Source of the DNA: Gemmatimonadota bacterium
GTDB taxonomy: Bacteria; Gemmatimonadota; Gemmatimonadetes; Longimicrobiales; Gaopeijiaceae
Length of the DNA: 64,000 bases
Assembly (NCBI GenBank): GCA_016209885.1
Contig: JACQVF010000006.1
Coordinates: 1-64,000 of the forward strand
Reading direction: 5' to 3'
Shown here: positions 8,319-16,786 of the stretch, in pieces
Numbering within the stretch: the stretch's first letter is position 1
Layout of the letters: every line of letters begins with the position of its first letter
Translations under genes and position numbers: made by a program
The notes under the pieces: generated by a model
Told to the model about the DNA's origin: nothing
What the model saw: the letters and a program-made list of their open reading frames with translations, nothing else
Database searches by the model: none

Positions 8319-8834
8319 TTGCGCATCGCCGCCTGCATGTCGATCCTCGCCACCGCGTGTAGCGGCGAGGAAGGCTGCGACTGCGAGGGTGCGCCTCCGC
8401 CCACCGCTGTCGCGGCCCAAATCGAAAATATGCTCCGCGCCTCCGCGCAGGCCTGGAACGCGGGGGACCTCGATGGATTCCTTGACGATTACCTGGATTC
8501 GCCCACCAGCTCGTTCGCGGGTGCGAACGGGGTGATCCGCGGGACGGGAGAGATACGCGCGCGCTACGAGCGGAGCTACTGGGCAGCGGGCCGAGCGCGC
8601 GAGTCGCTCCGCTTCGAGGGCCTGGACGTGCGAAGCCTGGGTCCGGCCCATGCCCTCGCCATCGGACGCTATGTCCTGTACGATCCGGTGCAGGATTCGA
8701 CGACGAACAGGGGATACTTCTCCCTCGTCCTCGAGCGGACGGACGCGGGTTGGAAGATCATCCACGACCACACGTCGGCCGCGATCGTGGACACACGTAC
8801 TCCGCGCCGCGATCAGGATGGCGCGGCCCGGTGA
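8319..8834 (+). CDS. Lipoprotein with SnoaL/NTF2-like domain (DUF4440 type)
   Basis: The product is about 171 residues from a TTG at 8319; a later ATG at 8337 would leave almost no signal peptide. LATAC places a lipobox cysteine at residue 14 after a short hydrophobic stretch, suggesting an exported lipoprotein. The remainder (about 35-160) has the NTF2-like pattern: an amphipathic first helix ending WNAGDLDGFLDDYL, then RGTGEIRARYERSYW and strands ending in RTDAGWKIIHDHTS. The WKIxHDHxS ending is characteristic of DUF4440/SnoaL_3 proteins. The ligand is unknown. The stop codon lies inside the left arm of the strong hairpin at 8828-8864. Confidence 0.72.
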   Translation: MRIAACMSILATACSGEEGCDCEGAPPPTAVAAQIENMLRASAQAWNAGDLDGFLDDYLDSPTSSFAGANGVIRGTGEIRARYERSYWAAGRARESLRFEGLDVRSLGPAHALAIGRYVLYDPVQDSTTNRGYFSLVLERTDAGWKIIHDHTSAAIVDTRTPRRDQDGAAR

Positions 8835-8864
8835 GCACGGCCGCACGGCGGCCGTGCTCACCGG
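8828..8864. terminator. Bidirectional terminator-like perfect hairpin
   Basis: Two perfectly complementary 16-nt arms (8828-8843, CCGGTGAGCACGGCCG, and 8849-8864) flank a 5-nt loop. It sits between the convergent ends of the NTF2-like lipoprotein gene and the small minus-strand gene ending at 8872. There is no T-run, so it could be a terminator of the GC-rich type or an RNA 3-prime stabiliser. Confidence 0.6.
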
Positions 8865-8871
8865 CGTCGGG

Positions 8872-9042
8872 CTAGAGACCCGCGGTACGGAGCTGGTCGA
8901 GCTGGAACTCGGCCGGAATCTGCTCCCCGGCCGGAACCAGCTTCTCGCGCCCGAACGGGCCCTGGCGGTAGTACCTCGTCGTGAGGTAGATGCCTGCGGC
9001 CAATGCCGCGACGGCAATCAGGCTGACAGTGAGTGTGCGAAT
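8872..9042 (-). CDS. Possible small membrane protein, non-canonical ATT start
   Basis: A 56-codon reading frame (IRTLTVSLIAVAALAAG..., ending in LDQLRTAGL) has one N-terminal transmembrane helix (about residues 4-22) followed by a polar tail containing RYYRQGPFGREKL. A GGGAGG sequence lies four bases upstream of ATT at 9042, and no ATG, GTG or TTG is available in this frame. The protein-like composition, ribosome site and terminator-like hairpin just beyond the stop argue for a real gene. The start codon is the weak point; a sequencing error or a recently damaged start is possible. Confidence 0.4.
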   Translation of the reverse strand: MRTLTVSLIAVAALAAGIYLTTRYYRQGPFGREKLVPAGEQIPAEFQLDQLRTAGL

Positions 9043-9337
9043 AAGCCCTCCCGGCGAGCGTAGACACGAACGTCCGTTATCAACTCTATAGCAAGAATCG
9101 TGCTCCGTGAGCCCCCTCGTCGAGGGGACGTCTGTTCGTGGCGTCGCGGAGCCAGGTTACATGGGTCGTGCGGTGGGCCCCGGGAGGCATCGGGGCCCGG
9201 GGTTGAGCAAAAAATTTGACGGTTCTAAGCCGCGGGCGACGGAATTCCGACGGTGCGCAGTGAGGTACTGGTGCGCCGGTTCCGGGAGCGGGGGCGCCCG
9301 GTACCGACGCCCGCGGCCGCCAAGGGAGGCGATAGGA

Positions 9338-10537
9338 ATGGCTTCGCGGAGCGGATCGGTTTCGGGGGTGAACGAGCGGGCGGCGTCGGGCGACCCGGTG
9401 GCGCTCGCGCAAGCGCTGGTGGCGATTCCGTCGGTGAACCCGCGGCTGGAGAAGGGGGGTGCGGGTGAGCGGGGGATCGCGGAGGTGTGCGCTGGCTGGC
9501 TGGAGGACTGGGGTTTCGATGTCGCAGTTGCGGAGCCGGCGCCACGGCGGATGAACGTGTTGGCGCGGCTGGGCGCGGGGGAGCGGCGGCTCGTGTTGAA
9601 TGGCCACCTGGACACGGTGGGTGTAGGCGGGATGACGATCGATCCGTTCGCCGCGGAGGTTCGGGACGGGCGTCTGTTGGGCCGTGGCGCGTGCGACATG
9701 AAGGGAGGGATCGCGGCGCTCCTGGCGGCGGCGCGGCGGATCGCGGCGGCTGGCGAACCCGGCGGCGAGCTCACGATCGCGCTCACGTCGGACGAGGAGC
9801 ATGCGAGCATCGGGATGCGGGCTCTCGTGGAGGCGGGGTTTCGGGCGGAGGCGGCGGTCGTATGCGAGCCGACGGGGCTCGCGGTGATGCCGGCGCACAA
9901 AGGCTTTGTGTGGGTCGAGGCCGTGTTCCGGGGTCGTGCGGCCCACGGTTCCCGGCCCGACCTCGGCGTGGACGCGATCCGCCATGCCGCCCGTTACTTG
10001 GCGGCCCTCGATGGGTACGAGCGCAAGCTGGATCGCCGTCCGGCGCACCGGCTGTTGGGGCGTCCGTCATTCCACGCGGGTACGATCGAAGGCGGCGCGG
10101 CGCCGTCCGTCTACCCGGCGGAGTGCCGCCTGCTTCTGGAGCGGCGGACGCTGCCGGGGGAGGAACCGGAGGCGGTGGTGCGGGAGTTTCGGGCCGTCCT
10201 CGAACGCCTTCGCCGAAAGATTCCGGGGCTCGACGCGGAGCTGGTGCGGGGTGTGTCGCAGCCCGCGACGGAGGTGCCGGCCGGTGCGCCCGTCGTACGC
10301 GGGCTCGCGGCGGCACTCAGGGGAGAAGGGCTCGCTCCGCGCATCGCTGGCATGACGGCCTGGGTGGACGCTGCGCTGCTGAACGTCGCGGGGATCCCCG
10401 CGGTGTGTTTCGGTCCCGGCTCCATCGAGCAGGCGCACACGGCGGACGAGTGGGCACCGATCGACGAGATCGCAAAGGCCGCGAACGTCCTGGAGCGCTT
10501 CGCTCTCTCGTTCCTCGCGGGCGGCGCGGCGTCCTAG
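9338..10537 (+). CDS. M20 family metallopeptidase (ArgE/DapE-like deacylase)
   Basis: This is a 399-residue di-zinc amidohydrolase. H90 and D92 lie in NGHLDTVG, D120 in GACDMKGG, the general base E153 and metal ligand E154 in SDEEH, E177 in VCEPTG, and the last His in EQAHTADEW near the C-terminus, so the metal site is complete. The dimerisation insert begins around FRGRAAHGSRPDLGVDAI. Such enzymes deacylate N-acetylornithine, succinyl-diaminopimelate or related N-acyl amino acids; the exact substrate cannot be set. The ATG at 9338 follows GGGAGG at 9 nt and matches the family start; the open frame extending back to 9107 is not protein-like. Confidence 0.85.
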   Translation: MASRSGSVSGVNERAASGDPVALAQALVAIPSVNPRLEKGGAGERGIAEVCAGWLEDWGFDVAVAEPAPRRMNVLARLGAGERRLVLNGHLDTVGVGGMTIDPFAAEVRDGRLLGRGACDMKGGIAALLAAARRIAAAGEPGGELTIALTSDEEHASIGMRALVEAGFRAEAAVVCEPTGLAVMPAHKGFVWVEAVFRGRAAHGSRPDLGVDAIRHAARYLAALDGYERKLDRRPAHRLLGRPSFHAGTIEGGAAPSVYPAECRLLLERRTLPGEEPEAVVREFRAVLERLRRKIPGLDAELVRGVSQPATEVPAGAPVVRGLAAALRGEGLAPRIAGMTAWVDAALLNVAGIPAVCFGPGSIEQAHTADEWAPIDEIAKAANVLERFALSFLAGGAAS

Positions 10538-10582
10538 CCGCGTGGTCCGCTGGGGGGCGCCGGCGCGCGGCGCGAGCGCGGC

Positions 10583-10969
10583 TCAGGGTTTGCGGGTCGC
10601 GATGGCGATGACGCCGCCGATGTGCCCGGTCCCGTAACGGGTCGTCGCCTCCGCGGCGCCAAAGTGGCGCAGGTACTCGAGGTCGAGCACCGGAATGTTG
10701 CGCAGCGTCTCTACTCCCCCCACGCGCACGCCGTCCACGTAGATCACCGGGAGCGCGGGTGTCGGGTCACGGAACGAGGCGGGTCCGCGGCCGCGCAGCC
10801 AGCGGGGACGGTGGCGCTGGACCAGCTCGTACGCGTCCGTCGCCGTGGTGCCCACGATCTCATCGGAGGCGATGAGATCCTCGTTCCGGCTGTTCTCGCC
10901 CGCCCGTGGCGAGGTCGCGCAAGCGGCGAGGGCCCAGAAGGCGGCCACAGCGAGAGCAGTGCGTCCCAT
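10583..10969 (-). CDS. Plug-domain-like lipoprotein (TonB receptor plug fragment family)
   Basis: This is a 128-residue exported protein. The signal ends with LAAC (lipobox Cys17). The mature part carries VIYVDGVRVGGVETLRNIP (75-93), then VLDLEYLRHFGAAEATTRYG and GHIGGVIAIATR. This is the core of the TonB-dependent receptor plug domain (xVDGxxxxxxxLxxIxxxDIExIEVLKGxxAxxxYGxxxxxGVIxITTK), but with no beta-barrel after it. Its length and stop at 128 look deliberate, not truncated. A lipid-anchored free plug could sit on the inner face of the outer membrane, but its role is not known. Confidence 0.68.
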   Translation of the reverse strand: MGRTALAVAAFWALAACATSPRAGENSRNEDLIASDEIVGTTATDAYELVQRHRPRWLRGRGPASFRDPTPALPVIYVDGVRVGGVETLRNIPVLDLEYLRHFGAAEATTRYGTGHIGGVIAIATRKP

Positions 10970-11222
10970 GCCTGCACTCCTATCTCGACGCCGGTTGCTG
11001 CGGTCCGGGGGACGCCTCGTCTCCTGGGCCAGCGTCCCCTCCTCGGCGCCCCCGGCGCGCGCATCCGGGGGTGCGCCCGGGCGGGAGCGATGCGTTCATG
11101 ATGCTGCGTGAGTGGGCCGCAGTAAAGAGCCACGGGGCAGGCCGACGGGCGCTCGCGCTTGCCGGTGCGCCCGGAACGCGCGTAACCTGTAGCGTTTTCG
11201 CCAACTCTTCCGCCATCGTGTC

Positions 11223-12908
11223 ATGGGATTGAGAGCGCCTGTCGTGGTGGGGAGCGTCCTGTTCCTCGTTCTTGTGGGGTGCGAGCGAGTGCCTCGGGAA
11301 GCGGCGGATCTCGTGCTGGTGGGTGGCGTCATCTGGACGGGTGATCCCGCGGTGCCGCGGGCGGAGGCGGTCGCGGTGCGGGCCGGACGCATTGCTGCCG
11401 TGGGCTCGGACGAGGAGGCGCGGACGCTCGTGGGCCCGCGGACCCGGGTCATCGAGCTGGCGGGGCGCATGGTCATGCCCGGCATCATCGACAGTCACAC
11501 CCACTTCATCCGCGGGGGCTTCCAGCTCTCGAGCGTGGACCTGCGCGATGCAGACACGCCCGAGGAGTTCGTGCGGCGAATTGCCGCGTTTGCCCGCGGG
11601 CTCGAGCCGGGCCAGTGGATTACGGGCGGCGACTGGGACCACGAACGCTGGGACGGCGAGCTGCCGCGGCGCGACTGGATCGACTCGGTGACAGAAAAGA
11701 ACCCGGTCTTGGTCAAGCGGCTGGATGGCCACATGGCCTTGGCCAACGGCGTCGCCCTCACGCTGGCCGGGGTCACCGCCGCGACGGCGGATCCGCCCGG
11801 GGGCGCCATCGTGCGGCGGCCGGGGAGCCCAGAGCCTGCGGGGGTGGTGAAGGACGACGCGATGGACCTCGTGTACCGGGTGATCCCGCCGCCGTCCGAG
11901 GCCGAGCAGGACGCGGCGCTCCAGGCGGCGATCCGTCATGCCGCAGCGCGCGGCGTGACGCAGATCCACGACATGGGGACATGGGCGGACCTGGAGGCCT
12001 ACCGGCGGGCAGTCGCCCGCGGCGCGCTGTCTATCCGCGTGTATGCGGTGGTTCCCCTGGCGACCTGGGAGCGGCTGCGGGACTACGTGAGCGAGCAGGG
12101 GCGCGGTGATGACCGGCTGTGGTGGGGTGGCCTCAAGGGGTTCGTGGATGGATCGCTGGGCTCGACGACGGCGTGGTTTCATGATCCCTACACGGACGCG
12201 CCGGGGACGAGCGGGCTCGTGACCGCGGACACGGCGGAACTCCGGCGCTGGATCCATGACGCGGATGCGGCCGGGCTTCACGTCATCGTGCACGCGATCG
12301 GCGACCGGGCGAACGACTGGCTGCTGGACGTATTCGAGGAGACGCAGGTGGCGAACGGTCCCCGCGACCGTCGGCTCAGGGTCGAGCACGCCCAGCATCT
12401 CACGAGCGACGCGATCCCGCGGTTCGCGGCCCTGGACGTCATCGCGTCCATGCAGCCGTACCACGCCATCGATGACGGGCGCTGGGCCGAGAAGCGGATC
12501 GGGCCCGAGCGGATCAAAACGACCTATGCGTTCCGGTCGCTGCTCGAAGCCGGTGCGCGCCTCGCGTTCGGGTCAGACTGGACCGTGGCGCCCATCGCTG
12601 CGCTGCGGGGGATCTACGCCGCGGTGACCCGCCGCACGCTGGATGACGCAAACCCGGACGGCTGGGTGCCGGAGCAGAGGATCAGCGTGGAAGACGCACT
12701 GCGCGCCTACACCGCGGGCAGCGCGTACGCGGGGTTCCGCGATTCGGTCCTGGGCACCCTCGAAAGGGGGAAGTACGCGGACCTGGTCGTGCTGTCCCGC
12801 GACCTGCTGACCATGAACCCGGTCGAGATCCCGGAGGTAGAGGTGCAGCTCACCCTGGTGGAAGGGAACGTCGTGTACCAGGCGGAGGGCACGGCGGACA
12901 GCCGGTAG
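11223..12908 (+). CDS. Amidohydrolase family 3 lipoprotein (YtcJ/NfdA-like)
   Basis: This 561-residue metal-dependent hydrolase has a lipoprotein signal (LVLVGC, Cys20), so it is probably periplasmic. The amidohydrolase beta-sandwich (DLVLVGGVIWTGDP) is followed by DSHTHF (H92, H94), and later motifs HVIVHAIGDRAND, LRVEHAQHL and AFGSDWTVAP supply the further metal ligands and catalytic Asp typical of the Amidohydro_3 group. The C-terminal return of the sandwich (GKYADLVVLSRDLL) is present. Known relatives hydrolyse N-substituted formamides, but most have no assigned substrate. The start at ATG 11223 gives a normal signal peptide. Confidence 0.85.
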   Translation: MGLRAPVVVGSVLFLVLVGCERVPREAADLVLVGGVIWTGDPAVPRAEAVAVRAGRIAAVGSDEEARTLVGPRTRVIELAGRMVMPGIIDSHTHFIRGGFQLSSVDLRDADTPEEFVRRIAAFARGLEPGQWITGGDWDHERWDGELPRRDWIDSVTEKNPVLVKRLDGHMALANGVALTLAGVTAATADPPGGAIVRRPGSPEPAGVVKDDAMDLVYRVIPPPSEAEQDAALQAAIRHAAARGVTQIHDMGTWADLEAYRRAVARGALSIRVYAVVPLATWERLRDYVSEQGRGDDRLWWGGLKGFVDGSLGSTTAWFHDPYTDAPGTSGLVTADTAELRRWIHDADAAGLHVIVHAIGDRANDWLLDVFEETQVANGPRDRRLRVEHAQHLTSDAIPRFAALDVIASMQPYHAIDDGRWAEKRIGPERIKTTYAFRSLLEAGARLAFGSDWTVAPIAALRGIYAAVTRRTLDDANPDGWVPEQRISVEDALRAYTAGSAYAGFRDSVLGTLERGKYADLVVLSRDLLTMNPVEIPEVEVQLTLVEGNVVYQAEGTADSR

Positions 12909-12978
12909 GCCGTATCGGAAGGCCCACAGCGCGGGAGCCGGGCGCGGGAGTTGGCGTGCGGGTCTGAACGGAGAGACG

Positions 12979-13662
12979 ATGAGCGGGTCGGAGAGCGACG
13001 CGGGTCCCAGCAGCCTCCTGAAGGCGCGTGACCAGACGATCGAGGCGCTCTGCGAGCATTTCGCGCACGACGCGCTGACCCTGCCCGAGTTCGAGCGCCG
13101 CGTGGACCTGGCGCACCGCGCGATCTCGCAGACGGAGCTGGCGCGCCTGGTGGGAGATCTTCCGGCGCTCCCCGTGCCGGCGGGTACCGCAGGCAGGGCG
13201 CCGGCACCCGCGGCGCCGCCCCCGTCACAGGCAGTGTCGCCAGTGCGCGTGCGCGACTGGCAGCTCCTGGTGGCGATCCTGGGAGGCGCTGCGCGGCGCG
13301 GTCGCTGGATCCCGCCACGGCGACTCTTCATCTACGCATTCTGGGGAGGCGCCGACCTGGATTTCCGCGAGGCACAATTCGGGCCGGGCGTCATGGAGGT
13401 GACGGTGGTCGCCATCATGGGCGGCGCAAGCATCGTCGTGCCGCCGGGATTAGCCGTGGAGGCGGGCGGGGTCGCTATCATGGGCGGGTTCGACCACGTC
13501 GAGGAGGTGGCGGGAGGCCGGGACCCGACTGCGCCCATCCTCAAGATCCACGGCCTGGTGCTGATGGGTGGTGTCGAGATCGACGTGCGGCAGCCGGGTG
13601 AGACGAAGAGCGAGGCGCGGCGGCGCCGCCGTCAGGAGCGGAAGCGGCTTCGCGATGGATGA
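12979..13662 (+). CDS. DUF1707 and LiaF-C-terminal domain protein
   Basis: This is a 227-residue protein. Residues 16-58 (ARDQTIEALCEHFAHD, then LPEFERRVDLAHRA) are a DUF1707/SHOCT-like N-terminal domain, and a Pro/Ala-rich linker follows. The C-terminal half has the repeated VVAIMGGA, GGVAIMGGF and GLVLMGGVEIDV strands of the LiaF-type cell-envelope response domain, with the typical FWGGADLDFREAQF. No transmembrane helix is obvious, unlike true LiaF, so it is likely cytosolic or peripheral. Related proteins are annotated as cell-wall-active antibiotic response proteins, a name that goes beyond the evidence. Its stop overlaps the arginase ATG by 8 nt. Confidence 0.72.
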   Translation: MSGSESDAGPSSLLKARDQTIEALCEHFAHDALTLPEFERRVDLAHRAISQTELARLVGDLPALPVPAGTAGRAPAPAAPPPSQAVSPVRVRDWQLLVAILGGAARRGRWIPPRRLFIYAFWGGADLDFREAQFGPGVMEVTVVAIMGGASIVVPPGLAVEAGGVAIMGGFDHVEEVAGGRDPTAPILKIHGLVLMGGVEIDVRQPGETKSEARRRRRQERKRLRDG

Positions 13663-14671
13663 CGGGAAGGACCTGAGAGGACGGGTGAAACCGTTCGCGA
13701 GCGGACAGCGCCGGGGGCAACGCCAGGGGGCGGAGCAGGTGCCAGCGCGAGGGTCCAACGAGAGGGGACCGATCGGGCTCATTTCGGTCCCGATGGACCT
13801 CGGCGCAGGCCGGCGCGGCGTGGACATGGGGCCGTCCGCCATGCGCATCGCCGGCGTGACGCAGCAACTCCTCCAGCTCGGCTACGACGTGAAGGAGTTG
13901 GGCATCGTGCCTGTAGCGGGGCCCGAGACCACGGAGCCGGGTGAGAGCGGGGCCCGCTACCTCAGCGAGATTGCGAATGTGGCCCGGCGTCTCAAGCGCC
14001 TGGTGGGCGCAGCGCTGAGGGCCGGCTGCCTCCCCGTCGTGCTCGGGGGCGACCACAGCATCTCGATTGGCACGGTCTCCGCCCTGGCCGAGTATCACGG
14101 CCGCCGGCGCAAATCCGTCGGCGTGATCTGGGTGGACGCGCACGCCGACATGAACACGCCGGAGACGACGCCCAGCGGCAACATCCATGGGATGGCTGTA
14201 AGCGTGCTGTTGGGGAGGGGTCCCGCGCCGCTCCAGCTTCTGCGGTCTGGAAAGCCCCCGGTCATGCCGGAGCACGTCACGCTGATCGGCACCCGTTCCG
14301 TGGACGCGGAGGAGCGCGGGATCGTCCACGAGTCGGGCGCGCGCGTGTTCACCATGTCAGAAATCGACGAGCGCGGGATGGCCGCGTGCACGCGGGAGGC
14401 GCTGGAGCGCGCGACGCTCGGCACGGCCGGCGTCCACCTCTCCTTCGATCTGGACGCGGTGGACCCGATCATCGCGCCCGGCGTGGGGACGCCCGTGCCC
14501 GGCGGGCTCACGTTCCGCGAGGCGCACCTCATCTGTGAGGCAGCGGCGGCATCCGGCAAGCTCGTGAGCCTGGAAGTCGTGGAGCTCAACCCCGTGCTCG
14601 ACTTCGGGAACCGGACGGCCCAGCTTGGCGCCGGGCTCATCGCCAGCGCGCTGGGGAAGACGATCCTGTAG
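13655..14671 (+). CDS. rocF: Arginase
   Basis: This is a 338-residue manganese ureohydrolase converting arginine to ornithine and urea. Metal ligands are in place: H134 in GGDHS, D161/H163/D165 in DAHAD, and D265/D267 in SFDLDAVDP. The signature PMDLGAGRRGVDMGPSA and the TPSGNIHGM substrate loop identify arginase rather than agmatinase. The ATG at 13655 overlaps the previous gene; a GTG at 13685 has a better ribosome site (GAGAGG) and would remove ten non-conserved residues, so the true start may be there. The C-terminus is complete. Ornithine and urea use is not encoded nearby. Confidence 0.9.
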   Translation: MDDGKDLRGRVKPFASGQRRGQRQGAEQVPARGSNERGPIGLISVPMDLGAGRRGVDMGPSAMRIAGVTQQLLQLGYDVKELGIVPVAGPETTEPGESGARYLSEIANVARRLKRLVGAALRAGCLPVVLGGDHSISIGTVSALAEYHGRRRKSVGVIWVDAHADMNTPETTPSGNIHGMAVSVLLGRGPAPLQLLRSGKPPVMPEHVTLIGTRSVDAEERGIVHESGARVFTMSEIDERGMAACTREALERATLGTAGVHLSFDLDAVDPIIAPGVGTPVPGGLTFREAHLICEAAAASGKLVSLEVVELNPVLDFGNRTAQLGAGLIASALGKTIL

Positions 14672-14684
14672 AGGAAAAGGGGGG

Positions 14685-15146
14685 ATGATGAACGGATTGA
14701 GGTCGGCCAGGTACGAAGCGGCGTTTCTGAATCTGCTGCGCATAATGAGCGGCTTCCTGTTCTGGCAGCACGGTGCGCAGAAGGTAATGGGGTGGGTGGG
14801 CGGCCGGGGTCTCGGCGAGGGAGGACTGGCTCGCCTGGCCTCCGCATACGGCGTGGGCGGCATCCTCGAGTTCTTCGGCGGGATCGCTATCGCGCTGGGG
14901 CTGTTCACCCGACCGGTGGCATTCGTCCTGGCGGGGGAGATGGCGGTTGTCTACTTCTGGCGGCACATGCTGGCGAACGGCGAATTGTGTCCGATCCAGA
15001 ACCGCGGCGAGCTCGCCGCGCTCTACTGCTTTATCTACCTCTACCTGTTCATACGGGGCGGCGGCGACTTCAGCCTGGACGGACTATTGAGACGGCGGGC
15101 GAGGCCCGGGGAGGGCGGCGCCGGGGGTGATCAGCCCGGCAGTTGA
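14685..15146 (+). CDS. DoxX family membrane protein
   Basis: This is a 153-residue inner-membrane protein with four predicted helices: about residues 10-33, 55-75, 80-100 and 108-126. Characteristic DoxX features are RIMSGFLFWQHGAQKVMGW at the N-terminus, LEFFGGIAIALGLFTRP in helix 2 and the GELAALYCFIYLYLFIRGGG ending. DoxX relatives have been linked to quinol oxidases and to redox-stress membrane complexes, but many have no known role. A GAGGAAAAGGGGGG stretch precedes the double ATG at 14685/14688. It lies 13 nt after the arginase stop, so it is probably co-transcribed. Confidence 0.85.
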   Translation: MMNGLRSARYEAAFLNLLRIMSGFLFWQHGAQKVMGWVGGRGLGEGGLARLASAYGVGGILEFFGGIAIALGLFTRPVAFVLAGEMAVVYFWRHMLANGELCPIQNRGELAALYCFIYLYLFIRGGGDFSLDGLLRRRARPGEGGAGGDQPGS

Positions 15147-15286
15147 CCAGTCTGACCGGCGGTCGCCCGGCGGCCGCGCCTTCCGGCGCGGGCGGCTGGA
15201 GCGGGCGGCTGGAGCGGGCGGCTCCCCTAATGGTCGGCCAGTGCTCATCCGACGATCTGGAGGCGGGCCTAACCGGGCGTCGGCTG

Positions 15287-15745
15287 TTACCCCGGCGGCG
15301 GTCGGCGGCGGAGTTCTACCGGCCGGGAGACGTGAGCGGCGTCTCGTGGCCGCATGGCGGAGGGCAGGGCGCCCGCGGCGTCCGCGGTGTGCGCGGCCTG
15401 GGCAGCCGGCGCGCTCGCAGAAGTCGGAGAGCTCCGCTCCAGGGCAGCCAGGAGCCGCTGGACGTGGAGCCTGGTGCGAGAGGCCCCCTTCCGCTCCGCG
15501 GCGGCGATCCCCCGGAGCCAGATCTCGCGCGCGCTGTTCGGCCGTCCCTCCGCCGCGTGGATCTCGCCGGCCTCCACGTACGCCGCCGTGTAATCCGGCT
15601 CGATGCGGATCGCCTCCGTGAGCGCCTCGAGGGCTGCCGCAGTCTCTCCTCGCCTGCGCAGCTCGACGCCCAGGGCATAGCGGACGATCGCATCGCCCGG
15701 CCGCCCGGTGGCCAGCGCCCTTAACGCGGCGATCCGGTCCTGCAT
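15287..15745 (-). CDS. Tetratricopeptide-repeat protein
   Basis: The protein is 152 residues. Residues 1-85 contain two clear TPR units, AIVRYALGVELRRRGETAAALEAL-type and AAYVEAGEIHAAEGRPNSAREIW-type, plus a third helix pair (WLRGIAAAERKGASRTRLHVQRLL). The last third is Ala/Pro-rich and probably disordered. There is no signal peptide, so it is likely a cytosolic protein-protein interaction adaptor. Its partner is unknown. It is convergent with the DoxX gene and stands upstream of nothing on its strand. Confidence 0.6.
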   Translation of the reverse strand: MQDRIAALRALATGRPGDAIVRYALGVELRRRGETAAALEALTEAIRIEPDYTAAYVEAGEIHAAEGRPNSAREIWLRGIAAAERKGASRTRLHVQRLLAALERSSPTSASAPAAQAAHTADAAGALPSAMRPRDAAHVSRPVELRRRPPPG

Positions 15746-15824
15746 GCTGTCTCCTTGCTCACCGTCCTGTGCTTTCCCTGACCCTTTCGATCCGGGCGAG
15801 GCAGGGTGCGGCCGAGCGGCGTCG

Positions 15825-16352
15825 TCAGGGCTGAACGCGGAAACGCACCGTGTCCACGATCAGCGGCCGGACGGGGATGTGGTCCGCGTCGCCGATCACG
15901 GCGATGACCCGGTGCTCCCCGGGCGCGAGCCCCTGGATCGTGAACTCGGTCTGCGCGCGACCCAGATGGACGATCCCCGTAACGCCCTGCGGAATCGTGT
16001 CATCTGCCGGCGTCAGGTCGGTGTCAATAAACAGGTGGTGGTGGCCTGTGCCGGGCTCCCTCACCGTGGCGGGAACGATCTGGATCCCGCCGGCTGCGAG
16101 CGTGACTCGCACATCCGGTCCCGGGACCACCGCTCCCTCCTGCGGCTCCATGATCTGGACGGACGCAGAGAGCCCGGGCTCGGCGGCGGGTGTCTCTTCC
16201 GCTGCGCCCGGCGCTTGCCTCGGCGCCTCGCCCGGGCATGCGGTCACCAGCGCCAGCGCCAGGGCCGTGGCCCCGGCGCGCAGGAAGAAGAGGCCCCTGG
16301 GCGGCGGAGCGGTGGCCAGGCGGTCCCTGCCCGAGCCTGGCCGGCGACTCAT
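15825..16352 (-). CDS. DUF4399 lipoprotein
   Basis: This is a 175-residue exported lipoprotein: a long basic N-terminus, a hydrophobic core and lipobox LVTAC (Cys39). The mature domain is DUF4399: VQIMEPQEGAVVPGPDVRVTL, then GTGHHHLFIDTDL with a His cluster, then LGRAQTEFTIQGLAPGEHRV. The domain is a small beta-sandwich found in periplasmic proteins of unknown function; the His triplet could bind a metal. GGGAGG lies 7 nt upstream of the ATG at 16352. That ATG overlaps the stop of the bacilliredoxin gene by 4 nt, so the two are translationally coupled. Confidence 0.82.
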   Translation of the reverse strand: MSRRPGSGRDRLATAPPPRGLFFLRAGATALALALVTACPGEAPRQAPGAAEETPAAEPGLSASVQIMEPQEGAVVPGPDVRVTLAAGGIQIVPATVREPGTGHHHLFIDTDLTPADDTIPQGVTGIVHLGRAQTEFTIQGLAPGEHRVIAVIGDADHIPVRPLIVDTVRFRVQP

Positions 16353-16786
16353 GGTGCTGCCTCCCGAGGCACGCAGTGCGCGGCGAAGGCCGCCTCGAGA
16401 TCGGCGGCGATCTCCTCCGCAGCGCGGTTCTCGATGTCGCGCCGTTCGAGCATGAACACCACCGCGCCGTCTTTGAACAGGGCGACCGAGGGCGACGACG
16501 GGGAATAGTCTGTGATGTAGTCGCGGGCGCGGGCCGTGGCCTCGACGTCCTGGCCGGCGAAGACGGTGGTCAGCACGTCGGGCCCGACGCCGTGCTGCAT
16601 CGCCAGCGCCACCGCGGGCCGCATGCGGCCGGCCGCGCACCCGCAGATCGAGTTTACGGCCAGGAGCACCGTGCCTCTCCGCTCGCCCAGCGCCTCGTCC
16701 ACCTCCTCGGCGGTCCGAAGCTCGCGGAACCCCAGGCGCGTGAGGTCCCGCCGCATGGGCGTGACCATGAACTCGCTGTAGGGCAT
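16349..16786 (-). CDS. BrxA/BrxB family bacilliredoxin
   Basis: This 145-residue protein has a thioredoxin-like fold with the CGC active site (C48, C50 in NSICGCAAG), which is the hallmark of the YphP/YqiW (BrxA/BrxB) family. In Firmicutes these enzymes remove bacillithiol from S-bacillithiolated proteins. The N-terminus MPYSEFMVTPMRRDLTRLGF and the ITDYSPSSPSVALFKDG segment are also typical. Whether this organism makes bacillithiol cannot be seen from the window. The downstream DUF4399 gene overlaps by 4 nt, hinting at a joint redox or metal-stress function. Confidence 0.9.
   Translation of the reverse strand: MPYSEFMVTPMRRDLTRLGFRELRTAEEVDEALGERRGTVLLAVNSICGCAAGRMRPAVALAMQHGVGPDVLTTVFAGQDVEATARARDYITDYSPSSPSVALFKDGAVVFMLERRDIENRAAEEIAADLEAAFAAHCVPREAAP

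Noticed and set aside
12979-13662. Full LiaF regulator of a LiaRS system
   Set aside because: No transmembrane helices and no liaRS genes are present, so only the domain similarity is reported.
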